The notes: generated by a model not told the origin, from the sequence alone. DNA of 64,000 bases from Paludibacteraceae bacterium (GCA_024401435.1 JAKSLB010000001.1:62001-126000); one strand, 5' to 3'; shown: positions 50,601 through 57,577, numbered from the stretch's first letter. Made by a program: numbers and translations.

Positions 50601-51224
50601 TATCAACGTTCCTCCACTCATTTTCACAAGCGGAACATTCGTAGAGGAAACACTGTTTCCCGTGAGCAACATATTCACAAGTTTTCCTGATGAAGTAAGA
50701 TAAACAACTCCAACTAATTCCCGATCACTTGTGTTATTCATCACCTTTCCGCCAATCACCGTACCAGCGACATTCAAAACAGCACCGTCACTACTATTGA
50801 TGATAGCAGATTTATAATCCATGACAAGAGTTGCATCAGAATTAACGTTCACAAAATGCGAATATACATTCTGTGAATTACTCTTTTTGTTATTCGCATC
50901 AAGCGTTACATTCAATAAAGTTAATGTATAACCCCCATTTACCGTTATTCCGACGCTTTCATAGCTTCCGTTTTCTTTATTTTTGACAATACTATATCCC
51001 CCATCGGACATAATGGTCAAATTTCTTGCTATACTTATATGAGATTCTATATTTACGTTGCTTGTTAAATACAACGTATCACCTGATGCTGCAGCATTAA
51101 CAGCCTGATCTAAATTAGCATACGAAGCGTTTGTATTTCCAACTGTCAATCTGTTTGCAAAAGCAGAAAGCGACAATACAACACACAACGCAGACAGAAA
51201 AAACTTTTTATGCAACTTTGTCAT
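41616..51224 (-). CDS. Giant repetitive surface protein with GCDS repeats and beta-helix N-terminus
   Basis: The 3202-aa product starts at ATG 51224 (MTKLHKKFFLSALC, a good signal peptide; an upstream ATG at 51266 would spoil it). Residues 30-340 form a right-handed beta-helix ending in the GAFEYQP block of 'choice-of-anchor Q' proteins. Several copies of a roughly 180-residue module follow (ENESEVCPVTFAIERS, PFEWHGHSF, VWRDGKTY, CDSVFTL). Then comes a long run of about 40-residue half-repeats, each ending in GCDSI-x-LHLTI. In the middle section two types alternate: CPSQLPYLWNG and DTACGSYTLNGETYT-SGVYEQ. The last 90 residues (LYVYTLNGVIMYQT, IPQGCYVCQV) resemble, loosely, a T9SS sorting domain. 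It is probably surface-exposed; function is likely adhesion or structural. Confidence 0.85.
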   Translation of the reverse strand: MTKLHKKFFLSALCVVLSLSAFANRLTVGNTNASYANLDQAVNAAASGDTLYLTSNVNIESHISIARNLTIMSDGGYSIVKNKENGSYESVGITVNGGYTLTLLNVTLDANNKKSNSQNVYSHFVNVNSDATLVMDYKSAIINSSDGAVLNVAGTVIGGKVMNNTSDRELVGVVYLTSSGKLVNMLLTGNSVSSTNVPLVKMSGGTLINCTITDNFQGTHRTRYAIDASGDGCKIQNCIIYNNANSDKCFMNPNTGKPSVYNSCVKGEVAKNDRNGNIDKDPGFNADYSLPKGSPCINKGKNSYLDDEITTDIEGNRRIRETSVDMGAFEYQPEYVKRPDVHVSCGQPFVWIDGVTYTESTTDPRDTLFGGVNSDTIMMLDLTVYQPMDISSLQLSDKEKKGCAGSSVTFSFEPKESDRTSYKWVDENGSLLGTGTSYELVVPNEEQHYYFVSSVKNGLCPDSVLFTIKPTTHLVVNIATDSITLVADNSCLYSQLDLSTLLPSVDYCSAYTSISYYYQVNDGEWMDVSLNPTLTDIQNQTHIRWKARVYSSEDEYVEEVSESELILYVVDESAPVWDLEHIVRINYLDVQDSVNGIVSFQPTVVATDNCTGEITLYVSENETDYTLYTPHPYDLNVFSDTSKVLWWKAADQNGNMSDVLSVTYSIRKGTEVNGNWYSIVRDTFICANEFPFEWHGHTFAQNGESAEVMAAYLTVYADSSFYQTDSVVSSKPYVWRDGYTYTNDTIVKDFHVANLNDCDSVFTLVYVRNLSDTTVCMGELPIVWHGEEFTYDGQSIVIEGDPFTIHVDSSFYKEENIMQKAPYVWRDGVVYLRDTIVREYHVANASGCDSVYTLIYVNNADTVAPILVCDNLFQNDRVKPLVDSINGVVTTQLDLSSVLNNASDDHSTNLLAYISEDGDIWREFVSQDYSLNAYTNPEKTFWWKVVDEAENESEVCPVTFAIERSTEKDGVLYSIVRDTIVCAGDMPFEWHGHSFVTSGESAVVGAAHLTLYVDSSFFKVEKMLSQEPIVWRDGKTYSEDTTVVEYHVPNIGTCDSVFTLIFIMGRDSVAPVLNCDNISLNKRIQPVSDSISGRVEFTVLPSDVLSAASDNYSEELSLYVSEDGTSFVTAENLDFQLNVYTQEAKTLWWKVADESGNESAVCPTTYSIERASEKNGELYAVVRDSMICVDDSNIEWHGHTFESGNQSAVVGAAYLTLQYDSSYVRMDTLVVCADTFRWRNNIKYRGGSSYDIVYRLDNGEGKCDSIINMHLTIHSNVKNSKDTVYYTGCKNMESYTFGYGSSSLGTHTVIQWYENDTLRTWTERQRNMPLSGYDNYIYTYIVNTPDGYCPDTTVYVTNSVHHIELVDGGEKDLIFEAGEGCKARIRLRDFMPEFDDHCSNEFVDTICEYNINNAGFKKALRDDYYEFEDGDSIVWSVGILASDGGEYSVTNGSTMHQVVTVIDRKAPEVDELGISYQNRKHKVTASDGKVSFNVPLTDVTDHISDNCDATEDLLIQYGNDKSSMQKFEGATFQLDAFEQPTLLIYYSATDTKGNQMIDSVLYEVSRDIHIGEDSFAMSIDTILCPQDFPYRWHNVEFTHSGESASKGAVYMTVFVDSSLFKVETVIACDSFVWRDGVTYTENTTSAVYYVNNGEGECDSIITLHLTLLNSAIQYDSVSVCESELPYTWNGFEMMKDTIIHYTNSMGCDSAVGLKLTVLPTIMTTIEDTACVTYSWNGEVYSTSGVYQQKFTSQVTGCDSIVELHLIVSQPSRDTVIMNVCEKQLPYRWNGLDALGDTTVTLQNRFGCDSIVHLSLSILPVITETLYDTACVSYVLNGETYTASGVYEQRFVSEATGCDSLLILNLLISQPVSVEDSIAICPSQLPYSWNGMEVMGDTVVTLVGPNGCDSIVTLKVNRLEPTYGSESITVCPSQLPYLWNGFEMMNDTTILLNSVGGCDSIVDLKLTVLPYIVEDLYDTACGSYTINGETYTTSGVYEQKLTSVVSGCDSILNIHLTIHQPTESIENIQICPSQLPYLWEGNRIEGDTILTIQNVAGCDSVVTFKFELLPEAAEHLYDTACVRYMLNGVSYTQSGEYKQNFTSHTTGCDSVLYLHLTILQPTYAEDSIYACSQMLPVKWNDIDIYRDTIVTIQNSMGCDSFVTIKVLPIPSVRSELYDTACTVYSLNGLVYRQSGVYEQKLTSLVTGCDSILQLHLTILQPSKKTDTVSVCIQQLPYEWNGFAMTHDTTITLENHLGCDSIVTLKMNLVPVVRETVYDTACGSLTYNGVTYTETGVYEQQLTSSVTGCDSILQLHLTIHQPVYLKDTISLCRDQLPYVWHGYEIDRDTLLSTAGENGCDTIVAFTMNILPVQIENIYAVACERYILNDFSYTETGIYDQRFVSKVTGCDSIIRLNLTILTPTSGYEKINICANELPYKWEGHEIVGDTVLVIPNMKGCDSTVTLNLNIHPIHTTVLYDTTCGIYSLNGTLYSESGIYKQQLTSQVTGCDSIVELHLVVNTPTHSEDTLVICDNDEFATWNGHQVYGDTILTIVNSAGCDSVVSIHLIKNPSSHIELEEVTCGSYEWNDSTYTVSGDYQQSFVNRWGCDSIVTLHLTVSEPKRSSFADTAIAFYEWNEELYEESGTYTQTLSTVYGCDSIVTLDLVILPTSASVDTLRFTVCENDLPYEWNGNLLKREKSIFNFKNELGQDSMVVVMLNILNTVHSEDSVEACSSYNWHGKIFRKSGIYSDTLTSQLGCDSICDLNLTIYGRTETTVDLVSCRQDLPLHWNGFEIDSDTSVVMTSIHGCDSIINVNLTIYENAIADREYVSTCGGEYIWRGKSLIGGGVFYDTLSTVYGCDSILSISITVNPVGLVTLYDTVVMGTRYQKNGFDVEPAVLGDNDYDLQLTSVSGCDSVVRLHLYARGRDVDFEILSISGGTTLYKGDKIIGSRFCSSDEFVVNYKVTEGIVSSYAVMFDKKGMEQGFETYEGDIVEDEGSLTIPMPTTAAPGKYTVYVQFFGEEGKSKMVMTSLTVGMDSQYVKNVYGNVIYCEDSDNKFTSYQWYKDGYEINGANDPSYKDVSGKGGVYSLMVTMKDGEESYICGKQHGLLPVPFSIWAASAYADGGHATIYVEGVSEKDLEGAHLYVYTLNGVIMYQTSTVQIQNDFRIPQGCYVCQVVLANEETAVCQIVSYGKVFGFIGR
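42700..46300 (-). repeat. Array of alternating GCDS half-repeats within the giant gene
   Basis: At least two dozen half-repeats of about 120 bp follow each other. Each encodes a segment ending GCDSIV-L-L, and most end in LP or QP. Types A (CPSQLPY-WNGFEM) and B (DTAC-SY-LNG--YT-SGVYEQ-LTS--TGCDS) alternate, so the true period is about 80 residues (240 bp). The DNA is similar but not identical between units. Boundaries are approximate. Confidence 0.85.
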
Positions 51225-51889
51225 AACTAACAATATGTCTTTATTTAAAATTTTGACAATCAGCAATTAATGCTTCATAATAATTGTCAAAAGAAAAAAA
51301 TCGTACTAAGTGTAATTAACTAAATAACAAACAAAAATAGCAAATAATCTTTAAATTGTGTTAATCTACGACAAAATATTTACAAATATTGGTGTCCGCT
51401 AAACAAGAAAAGGCATACCAAAATAATCTGCAATGCCAGTAAATATGGCGTTGCAGATTCTTTTTTTGAACTCCAAGCCCCTAATCGAACAACGAGAGTT
51501 GAATCAATATGCGATTTTTTTGCAAATGGGACACCGTCGCCCCCTTGTAGAGACGCAATATTTTGCGTCTCTATGTCTCGAAGAACCCCATAGGGGTTCC
51601 ATATCAGTAGAATAATGGATTTGTATCCCCGTCCACACAACCCCAGAGGGGTTGCACATAACATAGAATGCGATTATTATGTATTATTAATTATATAATT
51701 CATTTTTTTTGCAAAAAATTAAACACATAAAAAGTTTAGCGGACACCAATAATTTACAAAAGCGATATGGTATTGCATAAAAAAAGAATATCGTAACTTA
51801 CAAAATTGCTACACATTTTTGTAAGAATTACCAAAGATGGTAACTGTTCAATGAAGGGGATTGTAAAGGAATAATAAAGTAAAAATAGG
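51225..51889. other. Intergenic region containing a MITE-like element
   Basis: 665 bp separate the divergent giant gene and the radical-SAM-associated lipoprotein gene. Most is the repeat element at 51387-51751 described separately. The remainder is AT-rich, with a TATTTTTG element for the giant gene on the - strand (51339-51332). No real gene is present. Confidence 0.7.
51387..51751. mobile_element. MITE-like element, 365 bp, 18-bp TIRs, 9-bp target duplication
   Basis: TATTGGTGTCCGCTAAAC at the left end (51387-51404) is exactly the reverse complement of the right end (51734-51751). ATTTACAAA occurs immediately outside both ends (51378-51386 and 51752-51760), a perfect 9-bp target-site duplication. 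The interior has no transposase, so it would depend on one supplied elsewhere. Inside are a hairpin near 51422-51460 (AATCTGCAA/TTGCAGATT), a palindrome GAGACGCAA-TATT-TTGCGTCTC (about 51551-51572), and GGGGTT repeats shared with 53309-53500. Small frames inside look like translation of repeats, not genes. Confidence 0.85.
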
Positions 51890-52360
51890 ATGAATTTATT
51901 TAATCGTTTTTTTTCTAAGCATATCAATCGCGTTATCCAATCGATTATCCGATTAGTACTTGGCACGTTGGGTGTTCTTGATTTTTCTGGGTGCGGGGCC
52001 ATGTATGGTACTCCATCCGCTGATTTTGAAATGGTTGGTAAGGTGACGAATGAGAAAACTGAGCCTCTTTCTGAAGTGGAGGTGATTGCGGCTGATGTCG
52101 AACATGATGCGCTAATTTGTGAGAAGGTTGTGTCCATTACCAACAAAACAGGGAATTATAGAGTATCGGAGGATTTATATGATCTATGGGGAAAAAATGG
52201 CGGATACTTATTCCGTTTCGTCGGTGATACAAATTTGTATGAACCATTCGATACCATTATTTTAGAAAAAAATTTGCATTTTGAGGATGAAGATGGATGG
52301 TACAAAGGCAGAACCTCTGTGACCGTAAATGTCACACTGAAAAGTAAACAAGGAGAGTGA
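51890..52360 (+). CDS. Radical SAM-associated putative lipoprotein
   Basis: The 156-aa product starts with a hydrophobic segment and a Cys in a lipobox-like setting (LDFSGCG), followed by MYGTPSADFEMVGKVTNEK. This matches the family of small Bacteroidetes lipoproteins encoded beside a dedicated radical SAM maturase. The later segments fit: VSITNKTGNYRVSEDL, DTIILEKNLHF, DGWYKGRTSVTVNVTLK (an Ig-like, carboxypeptidase-regulatory-type fold). In the usual arrangement the radical SAM gene follows immediately; here only fragments follow. The protein may therefore no longer be modified, or the maturase may be elsewhere. Confidence 0.8.
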   Translation: MNLFNRFFSKHINRVIQSIIRLVLGTLGVLDFSGCGAMYGTPSADFEMVGKVTNEKTEPLSEVEVIAADVEHDALICEKVVSITNKTGNYRVSEDLYDLWGKNGGYLFRFVGDTNLYEPFDTIILEKNLHFEDEDGWYKGRTSVTVNVTLKSKQGE

Positions 52361-52361
52361 T

Positions 52362-52542
52362 ATGCGAAAATCACGAATAATTCGCAAAATCTCCCTGCTT
52401 TTGAACAAATACAGATCCATCTGAGGAAATATATGCCTATTACAAAAAGAGTTATAGTTTGGATGAGTTAAAAAATTTGAGAAATTGGAATGAAAAAAGT
52501 ATGACAATATTTATTGCAACGAATCTCCATACAAGCGAATAA
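52362..52542 (+). pseudogene. Probable remnant of the partner radical SAM gene
   Basis: One base after the lipoprotein stop, an ATG (52362) opens a 20-codon frame with basic, Leu-rich sequence (MRKSRIIRKISLLLNKYRSI, stop at 52422). That is how the radical SAM partner genes of this family begin. From 52414 a different frame runs as DPSEEIYAYYKKSYSLDELK and on to 52542, like the helical end of a protein. The middle, with the CxxxCxxC site, is missing. This suggests a large internal deletion. The last 30 bp overlap the end of the lipoprotein gene on the other strand, so the final residues may be chance. Confidence 0.5.
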
Positions 52543-53113
52543 TATCATCATAAAGAGCCAAATGATTGCGCTCCATATAGAACTCAAACTGAGCATCTTC
52601 AATTTTCTTGTCAATCAACCCTATATAATCATCCATTGATCCGTCCTCTCTAATCATAGCAAGTGCCCCCGGACGTGTGAGGTAAAGGCATAAACGATTG
52701 TCTACAAATTTTATATAGAAATAAGTTGCATACGCATCACAAACCAAATGGGTATTCTCCACAAACATGATAGCGGGATGATTCGTTAGTTCATAATGTC
52801 CATAAGCTCTAACGAAAGAGACACCTGGCTCTGGTGTTTCTATATAATAGACAGTATCATTCATAAAGAAAAGGGAACCATCGGAAATACGTTTTTCCAA
52901 ATTCTCTTGCATTTTCGTCTTTAAGAATGGCATAAGAGACGCCAAAGGATCTGCTTGATTATAGACAAGTTGGCAATTGATATTCGTCACCTTCCATCCT
53001 CCCAAGATATCCTCTTTCAGCACTTCATTGTCAGCGACACCTGTAATTTCTCCCTTTTCACAAGAGGAAAACAATAAAATTAATGGTAAAACGAAAAGTG
53101 CAAGTCGTTTCAT
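52511..53113 (-). CDS. Lipoprotein, possibly lipocalin-like
   Basis: The 200-aa product has a lipobox (LFSSC, mature start CEKGEITG). The mature part opens LKEDILGGWKVTNINCQ, where GGW is typical of lipocalin-like Bacteroidetes lipoproteins. Beta strands follow (SLFFMNDTVYYIE, FVRAYGHYEL), then a helical C-terminus (IDKKIEDAQFEFYMERNHLALYDDIIRLYG). It is probably outer-membrane anchored. The precise family and ligand are unknown. It is bounded by repeat DNA at its 5' side and by the radical SAM remnant at its 3' side. Confidence 0.7.
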   Translation of the reverse strand: MKRLALFVLPLILLFSSCEKGEITGVADNEVLKEDILGGWKVTNINCQLVYNQADPLASLMPFLKTKMQENLEKRISDGSLFFMNDTVYYIETPEPGVSFVRAYGHYELTNHPAIMFVENTHLVCDAYATYFYIKFVDNRLCLYLTRPGALAMIREDGSMDDYIGLIDKKIEDAQFEFYMERNHLALYDDIIRLYGDSLQ

Positions 53114-53308
53114 AAAGCAGTTTTGAAGGGTTTAGCCCAATTATGTTTTTATTTAAAAAAGAAAAATGTTTCTCAGTTTTTAGTAACAGAAAACTCATTA
53201 TGTTTTCCTTTGGCGACAAAGTTAATATTTTTCTGATGACTGGAACGATAAACAGAATAAATTTCAACAAACAACAGGTTTTATCTCATAAACAGAAGGA
53301 ACTATTAC

Positions 53309-53500
53309 TGTCCGCTAAACGCAAAAATAAAATTATATTACACCGAACCCGTTCAAAATGTGCAACCTCGCTGGGGTTCAGATCCGAAATCCTATTTCCT
53401 TTTGTGCCATACAGGAAACCCCGGAGGGGTTCTATATCTGTAGAAGAATAGATTCGTAACATGCACACATAACCCCAGAGGGGTTGCACAATAAATACAA
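53309..53500. repeat. Truncated relative of the MITE-like element
   Basis: TGTCCGCTAAAC at 53309-53320 is the inner part of the left terminal repeat of the element at 51387. About 100 bp further on lies a block very like the end of that element: GGAGGGGTTCTATATCTGTAG and CCCCAGAGGGGTTGCACA, each with a counterpart at 51590-51660. The right terminal repeat is not seen. It also contains a GCTGGGGTTC motif in inverted relation to the others. Confidence 0.7.
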
Positions 53501-53544
53501 TGTGTTTATCTTAGGCATGATTCATTAAATCACCCATAATAAAA

Positions 53545-53576
53545 AAATAACCGAAGAATAACATCTTCGGTTATTT
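53545..53576 (-). terminator. prfB: Terminator of the prfB unit
   Basis: AAATAACCGAAGA and TCTTCGGTTATTT form a 13-bp perfect stem with a 6-nt loop; on the - strand it is followed by T-rich sequence. It lies 26 bp after the prfB stop. Confidence 0.88.
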
Positions 53577-53601
53577 CGTCCTTATAATAATTCAATCTAA
53601 A

Positions 53602-54715
53602 TTAATCAGCACCGCCGAACTCCATCAAATAAGCTTTAATGAAGTCATCCAAATCACCATCCATCACAGCTTGCACATTGGATGTTTGATAATCTGTACG
53701 ATGATCTTTCACACGACGATCATCGAAAACATAACTACGGATTTGAGATCCCCATTCAATCTTCTTCTTACCTGCCTCTATCTTAGCAGTCTCTGCGCGA
53801 CGTTTTTCCAACTCTATCTCATACAATTGGGACTTCAATAAGCGAAGAGCATTCTCCTTGTTTTTAGGTTGATCTCTTGTTTCCGTATTCTCGATCACAA
53901 TTTCATCATCTTGGTCTGTCAAGACATTGTGAAATTTATAATGCAAACGGACACCAGACTCAACCTTGTTGACATTTTGTCCTCCAGCTCCACTAGAACG
54001 GAATGTATCCCAAGACAATCCAGCAGGATTGATTTCAATTTCAATAGAATCGTCTACCAAAGGAACAACGAAGACTGAGGTAAACGATGTCATTCTCTTT
54101 CCTTGCGCATTAAATGGAGAGACACGGACTAAACGATGAACGCCATTTTCACTCTTCAAATAACCATACGCATAGTCACCTTCCACCTTAATCGTCACAG
54201 ATTTGATTCCAGCTTCATCACCTTCCAACAAGTTGGCGATTTCCGTTTTATATCCTTTAGCTTCACACCAACGCAAATACATACGCATCAACATGTCACC
54301 CCAATCTTGAGCCTCCGTACCACCAGCACCCGCTACAATTTTGAGTACAGCGCCCATCTTATCCTCCTCTTTACGAAGCATATTTTGGAGTTCTAACTTT
54401 TCAATCACTGAAATTGCGTGATCATATGCTGCATCTACTTCAGCTTCTGAGACTGCCTCTTCTTTGAAGAAATCGAAGGAAAGTTGCAACTCATCAGCTG
54501 CCGCTTTCACCTCCTTATAACCATCCACCCAACGTTTCAGGTCTTTAATTTTCTTCATCTGCTTCTCAGCACTCTTTTGGTCATCCCAAAAGCCCGGTGC
54601 TTGCGTATGCAATTCCTCTTCCTCGATTTGAACTAACTTTGCATCAACGTCAAAGATACCTCCTCAACGCATCCTCGCGTTCCAACACACTCTTTAGTTG
54701 GTCTATTGTTATCAT
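53602..54715 (-). CDS. prfB: Peptide chain release factor 2, with programmed +1 frameshift
   Basis: RF2 ends translation at UAA and UGA codons. The gene starts at ATG 54715 (MITIDQLKSVLEREDALRRYL), and after 21 codons meets an in-frame TGA at 54652-54650. The context AGG-AGG-TAT-CTT-TGA-C is the classic RF2 frameshift site, with a Shine-Dalgarno-like AGGAGG before CTT-TGA. Skipping one base (54652) continues as DVDAKLVQIEEEEL to the end, giving 370 residues. The GGQ motif (SSGAGGQNVNK) and the SPF anticodon-like motif (VRVSPFNAQG) are present. Low RF2 promotes frameshifting, so the factor regulates its own level. The gene is 13 bp after the SPFH gene. Confidence 0.95.
54647..54669 (-). promoter_or_regulatory. 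prfB: RF2 programmed frameshift site
   Basis: On the - strand the AGGAGG (around 54660-54667), TAT, slippery CTT and TGA-C occur in the spacing known from other prfB genes. Reading resumes in the +1 frame at GAC (54651-54649). Confidence 0.93.
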
Positions 54716-54728
54716 ATCTAATTTATTA

Positions 54729-55643
54729 TTATTTTAAACCAATAATTGGAGCAGCACCTTTATCACCCATCATATAAGTTGGCAATTTACCATCCCATTT
54801 TTCAATGGCATACTGACGAACTAACAACTCATTAAGTGACATGGCAACAACACGATTATAATATGCCTCACCATCACCCTTTATCTTTAAAGCGTTAGCT
54901 TCTCCTTGTGCTCTTGCTATTTCAATCTTTGCGTTAGCTTCTGCTTCCTTCACTTTATTCTCTGCTTTCAAGGCATTCTGAACAGCTTCGTTCTTTGCAT
55001 TAATAGCCTCTGCCAATGAATTTGGAGGAGTAATCTGAGATGTAAACTCTTCTACAAGGAAGCCCTCATTAGACAAAGAAATTTCCAAACGTTTTCTTAC
55101 TTCATTTTCAAATTCACCACGATTAGCCATCAAGTAATCAGATGTGTATTGATTCGCACACGTACGATATGCTTCATAAATACATGTACGAATATATCCC
55201 TCCTCTATCTCTTTCAAAGATTTTCTATACTTAACAAAAACTTGAATGGACTTATCTGGATCCAATTGATAAGCAATGGTTGGATCCATTGTAAATGTAC
55301 TTGCATCTTTTGCGTTCACTGAAAAAGCCTCATACGTCTTTCTTTGTACATAAACAGGATACTGGAATATATTTTGTGTAATCGGGTTATACCAAACCCA
55401 TCCCTTACAAGTTCCAATCACACCTCCTCTTTTATCCGAATCACTTGACCATTTATAAAAACGAATACCAACTGATCCTGAATCAATAGTCGTACAACAA
55501 TTTGCAAATACGATGATCAATAAAAATAAAATACCAACAGGTAATGCAAAACGACGTAATTTCTCCTCTATACTTTTTCCGACTTTTTCCGATGTGTGAT
55601 TTTGATTGAATTGATCATTAAAAGAACTATTATTACGTGCCAT
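54729..55643 (-). CDS. SPFH/prohibitin-family membrane protein
   Basis: The 304-aa product has one membrane helix at about residues 33-53, then the SPFH domain (TIDSGSVGIRFYKW, FSVNAKDASTFTMDPTIAY). A long charged coiled-coil follows (KNEAVQNALKAENKVKEAEANAKIE), with the Ala/Glu-rich EANAKIEIARAQGEA stretch typical of stomatin/prohibitin proteins. These form large rings at membranes and help control proteases and membrane organisation. It lies 25 bp downstream of the acyl-CoA ligase and 13 bp upstream of prfB, so the three form one unit. Confidence 0.88.
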   Translation of the reverse strand: MARNNSSFNDQFNQNHTSEKVGKSIEEKLRRFALPVGILFLLIIVFANCCTTIDSGSVGIRFYKWSSDSDKRGGVIGTCKGWVWYNPITQNIFQYPVYVQRKTYEAFSVNAKDASTFTMDPTIAYQLDPDKSIQVFVKYRKSLKEIEEGYIRTCIYEAYRTCANQYTSDYLMANRGEFENEVRKRLEISLSNEGFLVEEFTSQITPPNSLAEAINAKNEAVQNALKAENKVKEAEANAKIEIARAQGEANALKIKGDGEAYYNRVVAMSLNELLVRQYAIEKWDGKLPTYMMGDKGAAPIIGLK

Positions 55644-55668
55644 ATTACAAAAATTTATTATTTATTTA

Positions 55669-57477
55669 CTATAAATACATCTCTTCAATTTCTTTTTCAT
55701 AATGATGAGAGATAACTTTACGTTTCAACTTTAAGGTTAAAGTCAATTCATCATTTTCCGGTGTGAATGGGCGAGCAAGCAATGTGAACCTCTTCACCTG
55801 TTCGTAAGCTGCCAAATCCCCTTGTAATTGTTGTATGCGTCCTTCATAAAAGGAAATTATCTTTTCATTTTTCAAAAGATCTTCCATCGTTTCATATTTA
55901 ATCTTCGCAGTTTCAGCATAGGCTTCAAGAGTAGCATAGGCAGGGACAATCAACGCAGAAACATATTTGCGTTGATCAGCAATGATAGCAGCTTGCTCTA
56001 TGTATTTATCCACAATTAATTTACTCTCTACTTGTTGCGGAGCCACATATTTTCCATTGGATGTTTTGAAAAGTTCTTTGATACGTTCACGAATTACCAA
56101 GCGACCTTCTTTTGTCAAATAACCAGCATCACCCGTACGGAACCATCCATCAATAAATCCTGTCTCATTCGCTTCAGGTTTGTTATAATAACCTTCGGTA
56201 ATAGTCTTACCACGAAGTAAAATCTCATCATTTTCTCCTATCTTCACCTCAACTTCTGGCATTATATCACCAGCAGAGTGAATTTCATATTTTTCATTAT
56301 ATGGATTATAACAAGAGACGGTTGCCGTAGATTCTGTCAAACCATATCCCACACAGATATTAAACCCAACGCTATGCAAGAAAACATTCACATCATCAGA
56401 CAAGGCAGCACCTGCGGTTGGGAAAAACAAACCTCTATCCAATCCAATCACCTTTTTCAATAGTTTGAAAAGCGTTTTCTTGTAGAATAGATATTGTAAA
56501 TTCAATCCCAATGGAGCTTGTTTTCCATATCGTTTATATTCAAGATTTCTCTTTTCTCCAATCTTCACGGCATGTTTCATCAACTTTTTCATTAATGGAG
56601 AGAATGAATCAATCTTATCATTGACACCCATGTAAATCTTTTCCCAAAAACGAGGAACAGCGCACATCATCGTAGGACGGACTTCCTTCAATACTTGTTG
56701 TATCATTTTCGGATTTTTGTTGACCGCTACCACCACATTCTTATACATACAGAAATAGGTCCACGCACGTTCAAAGATATGACTGAGTGGTAAAAATGAC
56801 AATGATAAATCCTTGTCATTCACATTGGTCAAACGTATATCATGAATTCTAAAGGCTTGTTGATAATTAGATTGACGTAAAATAACGCCTTTAGGCTCAC
56901 CCGTCGTACCAGAAGTATAAATCAAGGTTGTCAAATCATTTAATGACAAGCGATTCTGTCGTTCAGCCAGTTCGGCATCCGCAGTTTTTGACTCCTCACC
57001 ATGTTTCTTAAAATCTTCAAAAGAGATAGCAGCATCATTACCCCCTAACTGAATAGAAGGATCGATAGCAATCACTTTTTTCAAATATTGTGAATTTTGA
57101 AGTACCTCAATCGAACGATCATATTGATACTGTTCGCCAGCAAATATCAAACTTATCTGAGCATCATTTACAATGTACTCTACCTGAGAAGAAGATGAAG
57201 TAGCATACAAAGGAACAGTCGTTGCACGGATTGCCTGGCATGCTAAATCAACCGCAATAATTTCAACCATGTTCTGAGAAAATATTGCGATACGATCCTC
57301 TTCTTTCACGCCCATCTCTATTAAAGAATGAGCTATCACCTTTATCTGTTGAGCCAATTCACCCCACGAAATATCCTTCCATTTTGCATCTGTCTCATCC
57401 TTATACTTCAAGACAGGTCTGTCAGCAAATTCCTTTGCTTTTTGAAATGCTATTTTTCCTAAATGGTCACAAGTCAT
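55669..57477 (-). CDS. Long-chain acyl-CoA synthetase (AMP-binding)
   Basis: The 602-aa product is an ANL-family ligase. The P-loop motif is LTTLIYTSGTTGEPKGVIL (about residue 185), followed by GYGLTESTATVSCYNP and the core RTGDAGYL and IKELFKTSNGKYV motifs near residue 480. It activates long-chain fatty acids to acyl-CoA through acyl-AMP. The subtype resembles FadD15-like bacterial and plant-type long-chain ligases. It lies 100 bp downstream of rnc in a lipid-linked neighbourhood. Confidence 0.93.
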   Translation of the reverse strand: MTCDHLGKIAFQKAKEFADRPVLKYKDETDAKWKDISWGELAQQIKVIAHSLIEMGVKEEDRIAIFSQNMVEIIAVDLACQAIRATTVPLYATSSSSQVEYIVNDAQISLIFAGEQYQYDRSIEVLQNSQYLKKVIAIDPSIQLGGNDAAISFEDFKKHGEESKTADAELAERQNRLSLNDLTTLIYTSGTTGEPKGVILRQSNYQQAFRIHDIRLTNVNDKDLSLSFLPLSHIFERAWTYFCMYKNVVVAVNKNPKMIQQVLKEVRPTMMCAVPRFWEKIYMGVNDKIDSFSPLMKKLMKHAVKIGEKRNLEYKRYGKQAPLGLNLQYLFYKKTLFKLLKKVIGLDRGLFFPTAGAALSDDVNVFLHSVGFNICVGYGLTESTATVSCYNPYNEKYEIHSAGDIMPEVEVKIGENDEILLRGKTITEGYYNKPEANETGFIDGWFRTGDAGYLTKEGRLVIRERIKELFKTSNGKYVAPQQVESKLIVDKYIEQAAIIADQRKYVSALIVPAYATLEAYAETAKIKYETMEDLLKNEKIISFYEGRIQQLQGDLAAYEQVKRFTLLARPFTPENDELTLTLKLKRKVISHHYEKEIEEMYL

Positions 57478-57577
57478 ATTCTTCTACTTTTTGGGTATTG
57501 AGGGATAACTTTTCAGTTGAACACCTTCAAATTATGTTACGTTTCCACTCTACCAGTTTCGACATACGAAACAATAA

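Larger units (their letters stand above)
53114..53601. other. Intergenic region with repeat DNA
   Basis: The 488 bp hold a repeat related to the MITE-like element (53309-53500) and the prfB terminator (53545-53576). Short frames in it come from the repeats. I saw no gene. Confidence 0.7.

Noticed and set aside
51380-51664. A - strand frame of 94 codons in the MITE-like element
   Set aside because: It runs through terminal repeats and palindromes; such frames are often annotated as hypothetical proteins but have no protein-like features.
53286-53489. Frame of 67 codons in the truncated repeat
   Set aside because: Same reason: translation of repeat DNA.
53602-54612. prfB starting at a TTG at 54612
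   Set aside because: This misses the true start at 54715, which reads through the RF2 frameshift site. TTG here is an internal Leu codon.
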